Part shown: one piece after another, positions 1-15,600 of the stretch
How positions within the stretch are numbered: the first letter of the stretch is position 1
Layout of the letters: each line of letters opens with the position of its first letter
From: Vanilla planifolia
Taxonomy: Eukaryota; Streptophyta; Magnoliopsida; Asparagales; Orchidaceae
Reading direction: 5' to 3'
Assembly: GCA_023846275.1 (NCBI GenBank)
Contig: CM043868.1
Span: 14,417,755 to 14,481,754, forward strand
DNA: 64,000 bases
Notes under the pieces: model-generated
Told to the model about the DNA's origin: nothing
Seen by the model: only the letters and a program-made list of their open reading frames with translations
Databases searched by the model: none
Made by a program: the position numbers and the translations under genes

Positions 1-1234
1 AAGAATATTATTGTTATTTTTTAGTCTAAATTTAACATTGTAATCTATTTAAAACTTAGCTATACAATGAAAAAAACTTTATTATTTTACATCTTATTTT
101 AAAAAATAATTATTTCTTAATCATGCATGTATGCAAAACCCTAGGTTGTGATTTAGAGATTTCAAGTTGCAATATGATATCCAAATTAAGATTTGGATTT
201 ATCTTTGTTGCCTCCATCGTGCTTGTTATCATCACCTTCCATTTCAACTTATGAATCACTAGTTTTGAACTAAGACCTAGTTCAATTATGAGTGTTGAAC
301 TAGATCACGAACTAGACTAATCACACATGTTTTGCATGAGAAATTCTAAGGCATTAACAAAATGCCAAACTAAATATTTCTCAAAATTGAACTACTAAAA
401 ATTCAACTTATATTATGATCTTTATATGAAAGAATTTAAAAATATTTTTAAAGTATTTTGAGATAGAAATTTTAAAAAATTAATCAACACCTTCGCAACA
501 ATATTTTTAAAAGTTTAAATAGGGATCTTTTAAAAATACCAGTTAGAAATATGAGCAAATTGATAAATTATGAGTCTACAAATAATGTAACCTTAATTTC
601 TTAAAGTATATTTTTTTAATTCAATAGATTTATCTTAATTTAAAGATTAGTATATTAGCTTACAAATCTATAAACTGTAGTTATTGCCTTTTAGATTTTA
701 TTTTATTGTAAACTTAACCATAACCTTGAGAGAACCTATTTTGATACTTATAAGTGATAAGTAAATGATTATTTTACTTTAATTTCTTTAGTCCACCTAA
801 AATACTATTAGTTATGGGAATTAAGTTTGAGTTTTAAGGAGAGCTATTTTATAATCGAGATAATATCTTTTTATTATTTTTATAATTTGTTCCTTATTAT
901 AAAAAATTAAACACATATTCATGATTTAGCTTTATTTTTCTTTTAGAATTATTTAATTAATTTAATTATGTTTGTATTACTTCGTTTATATCACTATTTT
1001 GATTAAATAAAATATATAATTTTTTTTATCATTTTAGTCATATCTATTATTTATCATGTTTGCTTTATATAACTGAATCAAAACTTCAAGACATTAAAAA
1101 TAAAACTAATGTATTTAATATTACCTTAAATACAATTCCAAATAGGATAAAAGTTAAATAAAATATTATCACACACACCACCATCATTTCTAGAACAAGG
1201 TGCATTAAGCTTTTGATAACAAGATCAATTTTAT
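1..1234. other. AT-rich stretch, nothing recognised
   Basis: No open frame of useful length and no recognisable element signature in either strand. The composition is strongly AT-rich and CpG-poor. It lies immediately upstream of a plus-strand integrase remnant, so it may be the more decayed upstream part of the same element, but I found no readable RT or RNase H motif to show that. Confidence 0.5.
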
Positions 1235-1760
1235 TATAGCTTTTCATCCCACATGGTTCAACTTAAAGAATTATAAAGACCTTAGAGGATCAATTAAGAT
1301 TATATGAAATGAACTTAAGGATAATTAGAAAAGTCATTTACCCTTAATTTTAATTTTCTTAATAACAATTTTAATCAAGTAATGACATGGATCCTTACAA
1401 AGGCTTTATATGGAAAGAAGAGCCAAAAGTTTAGATAAGACAATCACATTAGCCTAATTTTGTTGGTAAAATTTTAGAAAAAAGTAAAATTAATTAAGTC
1501 AAAAATTTAAACTATACAAGTTAAACAAAAGAAATACTTTGATGCCAAGCATAAGAATATAAAATTTGAAAAAGAACATCATGTGTTTATAAAGGTATGC
1601 CCATGAAATGGAATGTTTAGGTTTGGAAAGTAAGAGACTTGAAGCCAAAATACATTGGTCCATTTCAAATCTCAAAAAGACTAGGGCAAGTATTCTACAG
1701 ATTAATATTACCCATGCATTTGGCTAGAGTGCATACTGCAATTAATGTATCCTTCTAATG
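1235..1760 (+). pseudogene. Ty3/gypsy integrase C-terminal remnant
   Basis: A broken plus-strand relic of a Ty3/gypsy polyprotein, readable only with several frameshifts and stops. Near 1236 it reads AFHPTWFNLK, the counterpart of the [11 protein letters not shown] region that carries the integrase catalytic Glu. Around 1355-1435 it gives NNNFNQ...ALYGKK, matching the YNNSYQ...ALYGRR segment. From 1523 it reads KQKKYFDAKHK, then FIKV and GMFRFGK. Around 1645-1750 it gives PKYIGPFQISKRLGQ and LPMHLARVHTAINVS, the GPY/F module. The order matches residues from about 1190 to 1366 of the intact element in this window, but divergence is high, so it is a different and much older copy. No function remains. 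Confidence 0.85.
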
Positions 1761-3769
<2,009 letters not shown>

Positions 3770-4150
3770 ACAAAGCATTGTTATTCATTCAGAATCATCA
3801 TATTTGGTGCATAATAAACTAAAGTAGAGAATTTTCTCTCATAGTTAATAACTAACATATCTCCCTTTATAAAGATACTAAGATATGCTCTCATCTGCTC
3901 TATCATAGATACCACTTTTCAAAAAATTTCTATAAATTCCCTCCAAGACATTTGTTGCACTAATTACTCTCTGAATTTGTTGTAGTTGTAGGATTCCCAC
4001 CACAAGTTATTAGCCTCATCAAGAACAAGAAAGACAAGTGGTACTCTCTTGTCATATAGAGAAACTAAGCTATCAAATATTTCATCCATCTTCCTTAGCT
4101 ACTAATGGATCAAATTCTCTTATGAAGTAGGGATGATACATTTTAAGGAA
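3770..4150 (-). pseudogene. Ty3/gypsy gag remnant
   Basis: A decayed minus-strand Gag (retrotransposon gag family) with stops and frameshifts. From 4089 downwards it reads MDEIFDSLVSLYDKRVPL followed by LDEANNLWWES. This aligns with the [16 protein letters not shown]...[11 protein letters not shown] stretch of the intact Gag in this window. Further down it gives MSWREFIEIF (counterpart of [10 protein letters not shown]) and, near 3810-3850, INYERKFSTLVYYAPN (counterpart of [16 protein letters not shown]). It lies 320 bp from a decayed initiator-Met primer site, the expected distance for gag, so it probably belongs with the LTR-like block at 4477-6778. It cannot encode a protein. Confidence 0.82.
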
Positions 4151-4461
4151 CTAACCAACAAGTCTATCCACTTAGAAGAATTCTCTTATAAGACTTCTTA
4201 TATGCTTGAAAGAAGAGAAAGATAATTGTATAGGGATATTATGTTCATTTGATTCCTTCTTAGATCCTCTTTCTTTATCACTAGTTTTGGATTTAACACT
4301 TTAAGCCCTCTGCATTTCTTTCCTATTACTAAATCAATGTCAAATATGTTGATAATAAAAATATTTATGATCAAGGAGAGCAGTTAACTATATTTCATCA
4401 TGTTATATGTATGTTTCGCGAATGTTCTCAATCATTAAGTCCCCTTAGGTTATTATCATTA

Positions 4462-4474
4462 GGCTTTAAAACCA
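4462..4474 (-). other. Decayed primer binding site (initiator-Met tRNA)
   Basis: The plus-strand bases GGCTTTAAAACCA differ at three of 13 positions from GGCTCTGATACCA, the complement of the plant initiator-Met PBS. They are followed by CC and then TGTCATATCTC, just as the intact element has GGCTCTGATACCACTAC followed by TGTTACACC. This fixes the inner edge of an old minus-strand LTR at 4477. Confidence 0.65.
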
Positions 4475-4476
4475 CC

Positions 4477-6778
4477 TGTCATATCTCACTTAGTCATTCT
4501 CCTTATAAATTCTTAATAATACATACAAGCTATTAAACATATCTAGATACATCAAAGTATATGAAAATCTTGAGAACACAAAATAATAATTTAGTGAATG
4601 TGATGATGAAACACATTTAAAACTTTATTCAACAAAATAATAAAAAGAATAAAAATTATAATAATCCAATACATACCTTATATTCATAATTATCATGCAC
4701 CTATATAAATATCCACATGTAGCTTAAGATATAGATAAAATACAAGTCATAAGAACATCTCATACAAAACTCATAATAGAATTTAACATAATTTCACTCT
4801 TAAGAACCTGTCACGTGCTATTAGGATCTCCCAACTTTATGTGTATTTATTTTATTCCATTATACAATTAGCTAATAAAAAAACTAGCTTAACAAGTAAA
4901 CTTATAGCTACAAGTAATAAAGCAGAATGAAATATAATAAGAAATAACTATAAAATAGTAATGGAATAATAAATACATCAGAGAAGTACTCATAAAAATA
5001 TCTCACTAATGTATACATGTTATGCACATTTTCATTTTTATCATTTCTCATATATCTCATCTTTATTTATTGTTCTTAAAAGCATAGATTTTGAATTTTT
5101 CTAAATTACCATTATGTCTACTTTATAAAATCACATATCTTCACACATGTATTGGCAGCATCACATATATAAACCTTAACCTATAAACTCACAATAATTA
5201 GCCAATAATATTAATCATATCATTTCTAACTATCATCATCGTAAAAAATATTCAAGTGATAGAAGCGCATTGGTTCATAAAACTCTACAAAAAATACTCA
5301 TTATAATTAAGAAAGAGGTATATTGCCAACCACTCATCAAGATCCTACTTTAAGTGTTTGTGATGGTAATTTCATCTCATTATAATTAGTAGCCATGGGA
5401 AAATATCATAAAAAATTATATGTACTTATTATCTTATATCATATCACAAGATAGATCATTAGAATATTTAGTTTGATCTAAATGGCAATTCCTTTCTTTT
5501 TTTATTTATTTATATTTTCTTGATACTTATATATTTCAAAATGAATATACAATTCATAAGTTTCATTTCATTTGTACATCACACGATGTTAAAGAGCACA
5601 TTATATAAGATCAAAATATATGCACATAATCATTTGATGTCATGCTATTATGCTCACATCATTGTATTTTAAGAGTATATAACAATAAATTATTTACATC
5701 ACAATTATTTTAATTTATCTACTCAATTTCTTTAGGATCATTCCTTTATCATTTTCCTTTAAATTTAGTTTTTTACATAACTAAATGATACATAATTTAT
5801 TATAATATAATTTATTTTTGCTCTTAATTCATTATATCTCCTTTTAATTATTTTTTATTTTTATATTTTTTTCAAAACATATGATCATAATTTTATCAAA
5901 TGACTATTATCTTAGCTCCATATAATCACATATCATTGTACATATATTAGTTTTATTATTATACATCTTGACCTTAACCCATAGAGATAACATAGTTGGT
6001 TAATTAACTCAGTCTTATCATCTTTACCTATTACTTTCTTAATAAAGTAATAATGATAGAAGAGCTCAACTCATATAATAAGTACTCATGATAGCTAAGA
6101 AAGAGATGTGATGCCAATCTACTCATCAAAGCCTTGTATTAGTATTAGTGATAATACCTCATCTCATCATATTTGGGAATCATGGGATAATATCATAAAA
6201 AATTACAACATTAACTTATCATCTCATATTAAATCATAAGATAGATTATTAGTAAATTATAGCATCATTTTAATTACCAATCCTTTTTTTTAATCATTTA
6301 CATTATCTCATTTCATATTCTGGTATGTATGTCAATTAAAATAAAAATATAAATACATAAGTCTCATTTCATTTACATATAATCAAATAATGCTAGTAGT
6401 ATGTTATATATGATTAGAACATATGCACATGATCATTTGATATCATGCTATCATACTCATATTAATGCATTTCAAAAGTAAATAATAATGAGTTACTTAC
6501 ATCATAATTACTTTAAGTTATATATCCAATTCCTTTGAGATGATTCCTCTATCATTTTTTCTTTGCCTATAGTTTACTAAACAAGTAAATGATACATAAT
6601 TTATAAAAATATTCTCATCTTATTGTTATTAACGTAATATAAATTACTTATTTTTGTAAAATATCTATTTTTTCATTTCTTTATTTTTCTCTCTTAACAT
6701 ATGGTACATTAGTTTTGATATAATGTATATTAACTTTGAGCATAAGGTACATAAATCTCATGTAAGGGGTGCTATAGC
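4477..6778 (-). mobile_element. Probable decayed 5' LTR of old Ty3/gypsy element
   Basis: The inner edge is set by TGTCATATCTC next to a degenerate primer site, with a gag remnant beyond it in the expected order and strand. The outer edge near 6778 is inferred. The sequence around 6745-6778 (ACATAAATCTCATGTAAGG then GGTGCTATA) resembles the outer end of the intact LTR (ACATAAAATTTTACCGGGTATAACA), with the final CA apparently mutated. Length would be about 2.3 kb, similar to other chromovirus LTRs here. I found no second LTR or target-site duplication, so the outer boundary is tentative. Confidence 0.5.
5100..6680. repeat. Diverged direct duplication, period about 790-800 bp
   Basis: Two successive copies, about 5100-5890 and 5890-6680. 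Matching landmarks include AAGAAAGAGG (5309) with AAGAAAGAG (6097), CATGGGAAAATATCATAAAA (5394) with CATGGGATAATATCATAAAA (6181), and TGCACATAATCATTTGATG (5621) with TGCACATGATCATTTGATA (6424). The offset is 787-803 bp. Divergence is substantial, so the duplication is old. It lies inside the putative decayed LTR. Confidence 0.85.
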
Positions 6779-8390
6779 TAGTCCCTTTCTCTCTTTCTTG
6801 CTTTTCTCTCCCCTCATGTACAATAAGTAAGTCTAACGTATTGTACACAAGTTATAGAATAGAGTATTCTATCTACTTTCTTTTAATTCTCATTTCTTTT
6901 CTTAAGTGAATTCAACTATAAGACAAGTAACCACATAGCTCTTAAAAAGTCAAATGAATGAAGTAGCACTCTTAAAGTTATAACATACTTAATCTCTTCA
7001 TGTTAAACTCATCCCAAATGTTATCTAAAGGCTTAGTTGTTGATTCCCTAATATTACAATAACATGATCTTCTTGTTATATTAGCTCCATTGTCTTCTTC
7101 TTTAGCTCTAGATTTTTTTTTTAAAATCTTTTCTTTTTCTTATCTTTTACTTATCTTGTTGAGCTTTACAAATCCTTATCCCTTTGGTAGCTATATTGAG
7201 GTTAATAAGGAGTGGAAATGAAAAAAAATTTCTATGAACTAAATCCTTTTAATAAAAAAATTTAAATAATTATTTTTGCTTAGAAAGTTCATAATAATTC
7301 AAACTGAATTCAAAAAATTATAAATTTCATATTAAAAAATTTCACATGAAGAGTTCTTTTCACTGGCATACTCAAACCACAATTTTGAGATATGTTGTAT
7401 ATTTGCACTTTTTTGCAAAATATAAAAAAAATTAAGTATTCAAATATGTCCAAGAGAAACATTAAAACTTCTCTTTAAATAGCAAAGTACTAGCAATGTG
7501 TGTTTAAATACATGCATTTATCATATTATATATAATTTATAAAAAAATAAAAAATTTTGAACTACCACATTATGCTTCATTATGAATGATTTTGTTAGAT
7601 AACTTTTCTACAATGTTTGTTAATATTAAGGTTGCCTTGAATTTGACAAAATTTCTTATCCTTCATGTTTTGATTCATTACAATAAAAATTTGAAGACCT
7701 GTTTTCACTTACTTTATCTCTTTGTCTATGTTTGCCATTACCAAACTAGCTCTTATTGTGGGTATATTTCCGTCCATCTAGGTGATATTGCATTTTTTTT
7801 CTTATTCATTATATTTAAAACTCTCTTAAGTAGTCTCCAATTCCTTAATTTTATTCCATTTGCTTTGTCCCTTTCTTAAGAAGATTTTATTTTCTTTATA
7901 TGACTCTCAAGACCCACTTAGGCACTTTGAGTTAATCCAACATGATTTTCATAATGTCCTAACATCATTATTAAGGATACAACTCAAATTATATATAATG
8001 AGAAATACAAGTATTAAGATGACAATACAACATTCATGCCATAAAAACTAATTATAACATGCAAGTTTAGAACCATACCTTCTTGTCATTTATTGCCATC
8101 AAATTCAATAAGTGAAGTGTCAAACTTGAATATACCAAAGTTTCATCAATTAATATTATTATATACAACATTTTTAGCTAAATTATTGCTAACTTAGTTA
8201 ACAAGATTTTTTTTGCTAAAGTTTTGAAATTTAAAATAGAAGCATAATTCAATGATAAGATCTAGATTGCACCATATGAGCTTTGATTTATCTTAATGGT
8301 TAGAAATAAGATTATGATTATGTTTATGCTATTATTTTAATTTTTTATTCTCTATTTTATTTAATTATGAATACATTAAAAGATATAGGA
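6779..8390. other. AT-rich stretch, no supported gene
   Basis: Contains short open frames (for example 7586-7879 on the plus strand) rich in Phe, Leu and Ile, as expected from AT-rich random sequence. They have no recognisable motif. I do not call a gene. Confidence 0.5.
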
Positions 8391-11300
8391 AAGATTTCCT
8401 AAAAAATAGGAACAGTGGTTAACGATAAGGGATTTTAAAGAAAAAGATAATGTATATGATGTAATTATGAATATTTAAGAATGAATAAATATAAGAAAAA
8501 GAAAAATAATGAATGAGCATATATTAGTCCTTAAATTTCTCGTTTTTAGGAATTGGATTAAGTCGGGAGCAATGATATGATCTAAGTGATGGTTGTTTGA
8601 AATACATAAGCGATAGCTAACCTAAACCTAAAACTAGTACATCTTAAGTTAAAACCTTGGTTTAAGGAGGTATGGCCATGGATATATAAACCCTTATGAT
8701 GTTGGTTTAATGGTTTTAAAAACCCTAGCTAAAAAAGAGACTTTTGGGGAGGCCAACCAAAAGCATATCAAGGTGAAAAACCAAAGCAAATCATGAGGAA
8801 TAAGAGGGTGGAGGGCTCAAGCTTGAAGACAAAGAAGGATCTAATTAAGGAGTAGTCCTCTACATGGTATTTTTTAAGAAGGATGACCCTTGAGTTCATA
8901 CATTTAATCTAGCTAATATCTAAATAAGAAAAAAAAATGAAATATTATGTTAAATGTATGTGAAACTTTAGAAAAAATAATAACAGAACTTTCCTCTTCA
9001 TGAATTTTTATTTTAAATGATGGATTTCACTCTACCCAAGATATTGGTAGATTTATTTTTCATTTCAAAGAGATCAATTACCTTTCTTTTTCATACAATA
9101 TTTCTAATAAAACAATGCATAAGAAAATTCATGATAAGTTTTTCCCTAGAAAAACAAAGTAGAATTTATAATGCTATATTATGTTACATTTTGATTTTTA
9201 TTGTAGATAAATGTCAAATATGAATGCAAAAAAGAAAATTAATAATGCAAAAAAAAAAATCTTAATAGAGGTATTTTTATATTAACTAAATTTAATATCA
9301 TGCTTAATTTAATGACTTGGTTAATAAAGTATGGAGTATCATGAAAATATTTCTAAAATATTTGGGATATTTAATTGTGATTAATTTTCATGATCTAAAA
9401 ATGATAATCTTGTTTTCTTATCATATTATTGGAATTTAAGATCCCCAACAAAATCTTTATTTGTCTAAAAAAGAATGGTTTTATGATTAAGTAGATTGTA
9501 TATAATATATTACTACTTATTCATGAGTTTCATGTTATAATGAACCAAATATTAAGAAAACTTTATATCTATGCAATGCTTTTTGTATGACTATTTTTTT
9601 TTAAATTCAAATTTTAATGTGAGGTATTAAGTTTGCATTTTAAACTTTTTACAAGTTTAGTTGAGACCACGACATGTTGAGGATGTGTATACATTGCTAA
9701 ACCATGGAGAAAAATAGTATGAAAGGCCACGTGACAAATTTTACACCTTGTCATAAGCTATAAAGCATTTAAGGACACATAGAATTGAAGTAAAACCTTA
9801 GTTATGTTGTGGTCAAGCATCTCTTTTACCTTGAGTTTTCTTGGGAAGCAAGAAACCATGACTTGGCTAAGTGATGAGAGGCACAAGCTCATTCTTAAAG
9901 TTGATCTTGATGGCTTCTACAATCTAGGTGGAATTTGTTTTTTATTTGTAATATCTTGGAGGTCTTAGTTTAAAGCCTTAGAAGAAAACTAAATATAGTA
10001 AATAAATGGTTAGCAAACAAATGTTTTATTATGGCTAGAAGTGCAACGATAGAATCAGATGTTAAGATAAAGAACTTTCGAATAATTCATATTTTTTAGT
10101 AGAGTTTATCTAGAAATTTAAGATTCTTGGTTATGGCTATGTGAGGTAGGTTTAACCTTAGAATTAAGCTTAATGACATGGGAATCATCCATGAAAAAGG
10201 AGTCTCTATAGAAGCTTTTAATGATGGGTTAAGAAAATATCATTTGTGAGCCTTTATGAATATTATAAATTAGACTTTAGATAGCTAAGCTTGTAATTAA
10301 GACCTTGTTTCAAAATAGAAGAACCTAAGTATGACGTATAGATATGTTAATATGATTAGATTCCTTAGATAAGACTATGAGTGACCCTTTTTAAGCTCTT
10401 AAGTCTTGAGATTATACCCTAGATAATGATTTGGGAGATGTGTGATGGCTTAAGAGAGGTCACAAGATAGTTAAGATGACTCAAGATTATATGTTAGGTA
10501 AAGCAGAGTATATAGTGATATTTGTGTGAACCCAAATTCAATGATAATTGACCCTAAGACCCTAAGAGTAAAGATCAGGGCTTTGGGAATATTGAAGTTA
10601 GCGTAGACAAATGAGATCCCAAATAAAATTAGGACAAAACTAAAAATACGAAGAAAAAGTTATGACATTTTAAATAGTTAAGTTAAGGTTCGATGAAATT
10701 CTAGGGTATTTAGGTGTATTGGATCCATGATCATGCATTCTCTCTCAAGAGATAGAAAAATCAATTTTCCTACTTTTTTAATTTAGATGTAGTTACACAT
10801 AGATGGTTAAATCTATAAGAAGAGTGTCATATAGTATTGTAAGAACTCTAAGATTAGTTGAATACAATAATATTTTTAAGAAAGAATAATTGCATATTTA
10901 GTCTCATATAAAATCACATGACGTATTGTGCTGTAGAAATGAGTATAATTGGATGCTAAAGACTCATAGAACATACGAGACTGGCCAATGTAATAAACAT
11001 TTGTCTTTTAGAGTGTTGGATTATTTTATGTGACAAGAGTGCAAAGTTTTGTCATAATTTTCTTAAATAGAAGAATGTATTTGATCAAATAAAGAACTCT
11101 AGATATTTGGTTAGCCATATTATAAAAATAGATATTGGCTTAGTTGGTAATCGTGATACTTATTATATTATAATTGATGTCATTCAATTACATAATATAC
11201 ATACTATTTGGATATTATATATTAGTTTTATAATTCGATTCAAGAATTTTCTATTAAACTTTTTAGCTCACCTTCTTATATTTTTGTAGAATCATAGAGG

Positions 11301-12480
11301 TAGGAGCTACGTAATAGTAAGGTTGGAGATCATCAAAGTTAGTATAACAGTTAGATGATTATCCCTTATATTTCAACATCAATAGTAAAAGATATGATCT
11401 TATTTGTTATGAGTTGTATTTATTGAATATGGAATTATATCCTTGATTTTCCTTTGATTTTGAACACATGCTAGATTAGTTCATTCTCTATGACTATTTC
11501 TCTCAGCCAAAATGTACCAAAAAGATAAAATTTAGAGCTCATTGGTGAAGATTTAGAGCCACTTAATTGATAAAGTAAAAAAATAACAGCAAGTAAACTG
11601 TCATTGGAGTTATTGACTTGAGAAACACTCATTGAGAGTATAACCCTTTGTAATTTCATTATGATTAAATGCCATTAAATAAACGAGCAATTAATTGAAG
11701 TTAAAATTGTTATAAAGAAATTATATAATTATATTTTCAACAATCTTTCCTAAAGTTTCTGCAAGAATAAAATATTTTAGTTTACGTTAGAAAGTAGTCG
11801 TTGTGATAAGTCCAAACAAATATAATTATTAATTATTAAGGTCGAGCATTGTTTGATTGTCCAAAATTGAAGCTAAAATTACTTAATAATAATAAAGGCT
11901 TGTTGCAAAAATCAAAAATAAAATAAAAATACAAAACTTTAAGCAACAATAGAAACTGCATGTAGAGAACAATCCAATGTTACCGTCAATATTAAAATTG
12001 GACGTCGTTTGACCAACTAAAATAAAGGGAAAATAAATTGTTAATAATGCCATTTATTAATAAATAGTTACATAACATTATATTATGTATTGTTTGGGAA
12101 AACATAAAGATGAATAGTAATAATTTTGTTAAATTTAGGTTCCATTAAGGTCAAGTATAGAAAGATTGAAATAATTTAGATAGCAAAATATTGAAAAATA
12201 AAAGTTTTTTATCCTAAATTTTTTGAAATATTAAAATGTTTTAATTGAAATAAGTCCAATATAGTTTTTTTTGTTGGAAATGGATGTCCTTTAGTCCTCC
12301 AAAACCAATGCCAAATCAATAAGTGAAATGTTAAAAGACAACTATCTTCAGGTTTTTAACAAGCCTCGTAGGCTTCCATGGGAATCCAAATGCTTTTGGT
12401 AACTAGGTAACTAGGTAACTAGTGCACCTTATGGCGGCTTTTGGAATTAAACATGGCAAATGTAAGAAGGATAGGAAAAG
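8391..12480. other. Old repeat-derived AT-rich DNA, no supported gene
   Basis: No readable coding domain. A TATA-like TATATAAACCC at about 8676 followed by AAACCCTAGC resembles the promoter region of gypsy LTRs in plus orientation, but no LTR ends or partner copy could be defined. Short frames at 9017-9223, 11107-11289 and 11471-11659 show no family motif and are not called. Confidence 0.4.
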
Positions 12481-12483
12481 TAT

Positions 12484-12625
12484 TAACCATGGATAGAAAA
12501 AGAGAAAAGAAAACTAAAGAGAAGAAGAAGAAAAAAAGAGAAAATAAAGAGAAAAAGAGAAAAAGAGAAGAAAAGAAAAAGATATAATAAGAGAAAAAAA
12601 AGAATATACTAAAATAGAGAGATAG
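12484..12625. repeat. Purine-rich low-complexity tract
   Basis: About 140 bp composed almost only of A and G on the plus strand (AAAGAGAAGAAG-type). It gives an artificial Phe/Ser/Leu frame on the minus strand. A homopurine strand of this length can adopt triplex structure, but nothing shows a function. Confidence 0.9.
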
Positions 12626-15600
12626 ATGAGAGGACGTTATCTTTGCAAACATCATTAATCAGAAGTTATTGTCTATAAAGAAGGTTCATTAGTTCATGAA
12701 AAGATCATCTTTATACTACATGATCATGAACTAGCCATTAATGAGTAGTGACAATAATAGAAACACGAGGAATTATGAAGGTTTCATATCATCAAGCATG
12801 CATGCTAGCTAAGTATTTTTGTAAGTACTTAAATCCCCTTGCATATGTATTTTAAACTTTTGTTATGTTGGATTTTAGTTTTTCTAGATAATAACTCAAA
12901 ACTCTAAGTGTGATATTATATTTCATTTATGAATTTTATGAGAGATGTTTTGTATGTGATGATTAGAAACATTACTAAATGTCTTCTAGTTTGTTGAGAG
13001 CAAACCTTGCAAAATTTATGCTTACAAGAGTGAGAGTTGAAGGGAATTTTATTTTTATGTATTGATAAAGACAACTAGCAAATCATTCATATCATCTCTA
13101 GACAACAAAGCTCTTAGTAACTTTGGTAATATCATTATTCAATGTATAATTAAGTTCTTGTGTTTGTATATTTTTTGAACATTGTGTGAGCTTATTGTTA
13201 CTCCTAAGGTATGGACTTCTTGATTTAACACTTTTTCCTTTGTTAGTCATTTAAATTTTGAACGATGATTTGAAATTTAAATGTATTAAAATTTTGAATA
13301 TTAGGCTAGTTCAAATTTTGATTGATAAGGATAAGAAATTGCATTTTATCTTATAGATATCTTGAAATATTTGATACATGAGATTTGGATTGATACTTTA
13401 AAAGCTAAATTCATTATTAAAATAAGTATAATTGAGATATCTCTTAAAGAATGCAGGAGATCTCTTAAAGATATAATTAAAAGGCAACTAAAGTAAAGAA
13501 TAAATTGAATATGGAATGTTAAAGAAACCTTAAGAAAAAGATAAGATAGAATTATATTAATTGACCTAGCAAGATTTGAGGAAGGATTAATCAATGATAT
13601 AAGGTTTAAGATGCTTTATGGATGGACATTTTTCACAATTTCTAGCCATTGCTTATATAAGGAGATCTAACCAAAAAAGTCAAGAAAGATGAACTAATAC
13701 TAGGGAAGAAAATGGAGAATTTCCAAACTAGGTTCGAGAAGAAGAGAAAATTTTTTTAGTGTAAACCACTACTTGGTTAAGAAGGTAGAAAATCCTCTTG
13801 TTTTACACGTCAACTTAGAATCATGATAGGTAATAAAATAAATTAATTTGTTAGCACGCTTATAAAGAAATTTTGGCTAAGAACATATGATGTTTTCCAA
13901 CCAAAAAACTAAGATTTTCAATGCTAAAATTTAGCTTTAATATTGCTGTCTTGATCAGTAAAATGTATGTCCTAAATTCTGAAGTGTTCCTAAAGTAATA
14001 TGAATATATGTTCATACAAAAGAAATTAGATAATTTTATGAAACTAAATTTCATAAGTGATGATTTATATATAAAGATAGGAAGTTTTATTAAGAACTAA
14101 TCTTATGCTTGAGTTTATTGCTGTCATTATGCATTTATATTGAAATTAGAAAAGGATAAAATGATGTATGTTTTGGTTGCAATAAGGAATTCATAATAAA
14201 AGCATTCCTTGAATGTTGATGCTATGAATCTTCATTTTAGCGATTTATGTAGTAAATTATGAGATCTTATGTGTATATTCATGTTTAAAAATTTAAATCT
14301 TTATGATACATCTCGATTTTGCTATCTTGATGAAGTTTGAATTTGCAAAAAAATGTTGTGAATCTATGCCAAACTTTGACCAAGCATGAAATTGATAATA
14401 TAAATTAAGTTTATGTTTTGGATGAGATTATTGTAAATCTTGTGATTTTCTATTAAAGTTAGAAAAAAATTGAGAATTATCATGAACATATTTCATTTTT
14501 TATATAAAAATTAAAACTTAGGAATTATTTTACAGCTAAGAGGGTCTGGATCCTTGGGTTAAACTAGAGGGCCGAGTGTAAGGCTTGGCCATTAGGTTAG
14601 AATACAATGAGAGATCATGGAAAGAACCTTAGATTGTTAGCAAAGAAAATAAAGCTCTCAAGTCTCCTTGTGAGAAGTCCTAAGAGGCTTTGGTTGTCCT
14701 TAGAAGAAGGCTAAAAGAGGTTTAGATCTTATTTTGATGCACAATAAGGTTGGGTTCTATTAAGTATAAGAAATTAAGAGAAGCATTAGGTTAACAAATA
14801 GGCTCGATTGTTTAGACTAGGTTTAAAGAATTATTAGATTGAACAAGTGAGTTTAAGCTCAAATTTGAATTACTTATGATTCTAAATTTAAATTATCCTA
14901 AGTGTTAAAAATTGAATCCTTTGGATTAAATTTTAAAAATCTATGACCTAAAAGTTAAATTCTTAAAATTTTAAATGTGAACCTTGAATGAGGATAAGTA
15001 CCTAAGTAAACCTAATCAAGGTTAAAAGAAAATTATGACTTTGATAGAACTTAAATTAGATTGAAGATAGCTTTGGAATTAAGCTTAAAATAGATTGGGG
15101 TTGAAGTTATATAATTTATAAAGGTAAAGTGACTTAGGTTGGCTTGTGAGGCGAGAAAGAGTCATTAATAAAACTAATGTAAACCTAAATTTGAGAATAA
15201 ATGGCTATGGCTTTAAGGGTTTGAGTTGAAGATTTAAAACTTGAGTGAGTACTCAAGTGGTTGCTTAGATGAGCTAAAGGATTTTGATAAGACTCATGTT
15301 ATGAAAAGGTCAAGAATTAGACATAAGCATGAAAAATTAGATAAATGAGGATTAACTTAGATAAATTGATTAAGATTTGATAAAAACTTAATGTGAATTT
15401 AAATAATAGAGTAGGATAATGAGGAAACCACATATGGCTTAATTAATGGACCAAAGTTTTGAAGAAATCCTAAGATCATTCAAATAATAAATTATGATTG
15501 TTCAAGTAATTTTAAATAAATGTAAATAAAATCATATAGATTGATGTCATAAGTAAGTTTGTTAATGATGAAATAAATAAATTTTGATATAGTGGACCAT

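Noticed and set aside
683-691. RT FIDD box (residues 668-671 of the intact Gag-Pol) as an unusual catalytic variant
   Set aside because: Coordinates given are protein-scale only. FIDD is a regular variant in plant chromoviruses, and both catalytic Asp residues are present.
7586-8051. Candidate plus-strand protein of 97 codons with a following frame
   Set aside because: Hydrophobic AT-driven composition and no motif. No matching relic could be read on either strand.
12419-12655. 78-codon Phe/Ser/Leu frame
   Set aside because: It is the complement of a purine-rich low-complexity tract, with no domain.
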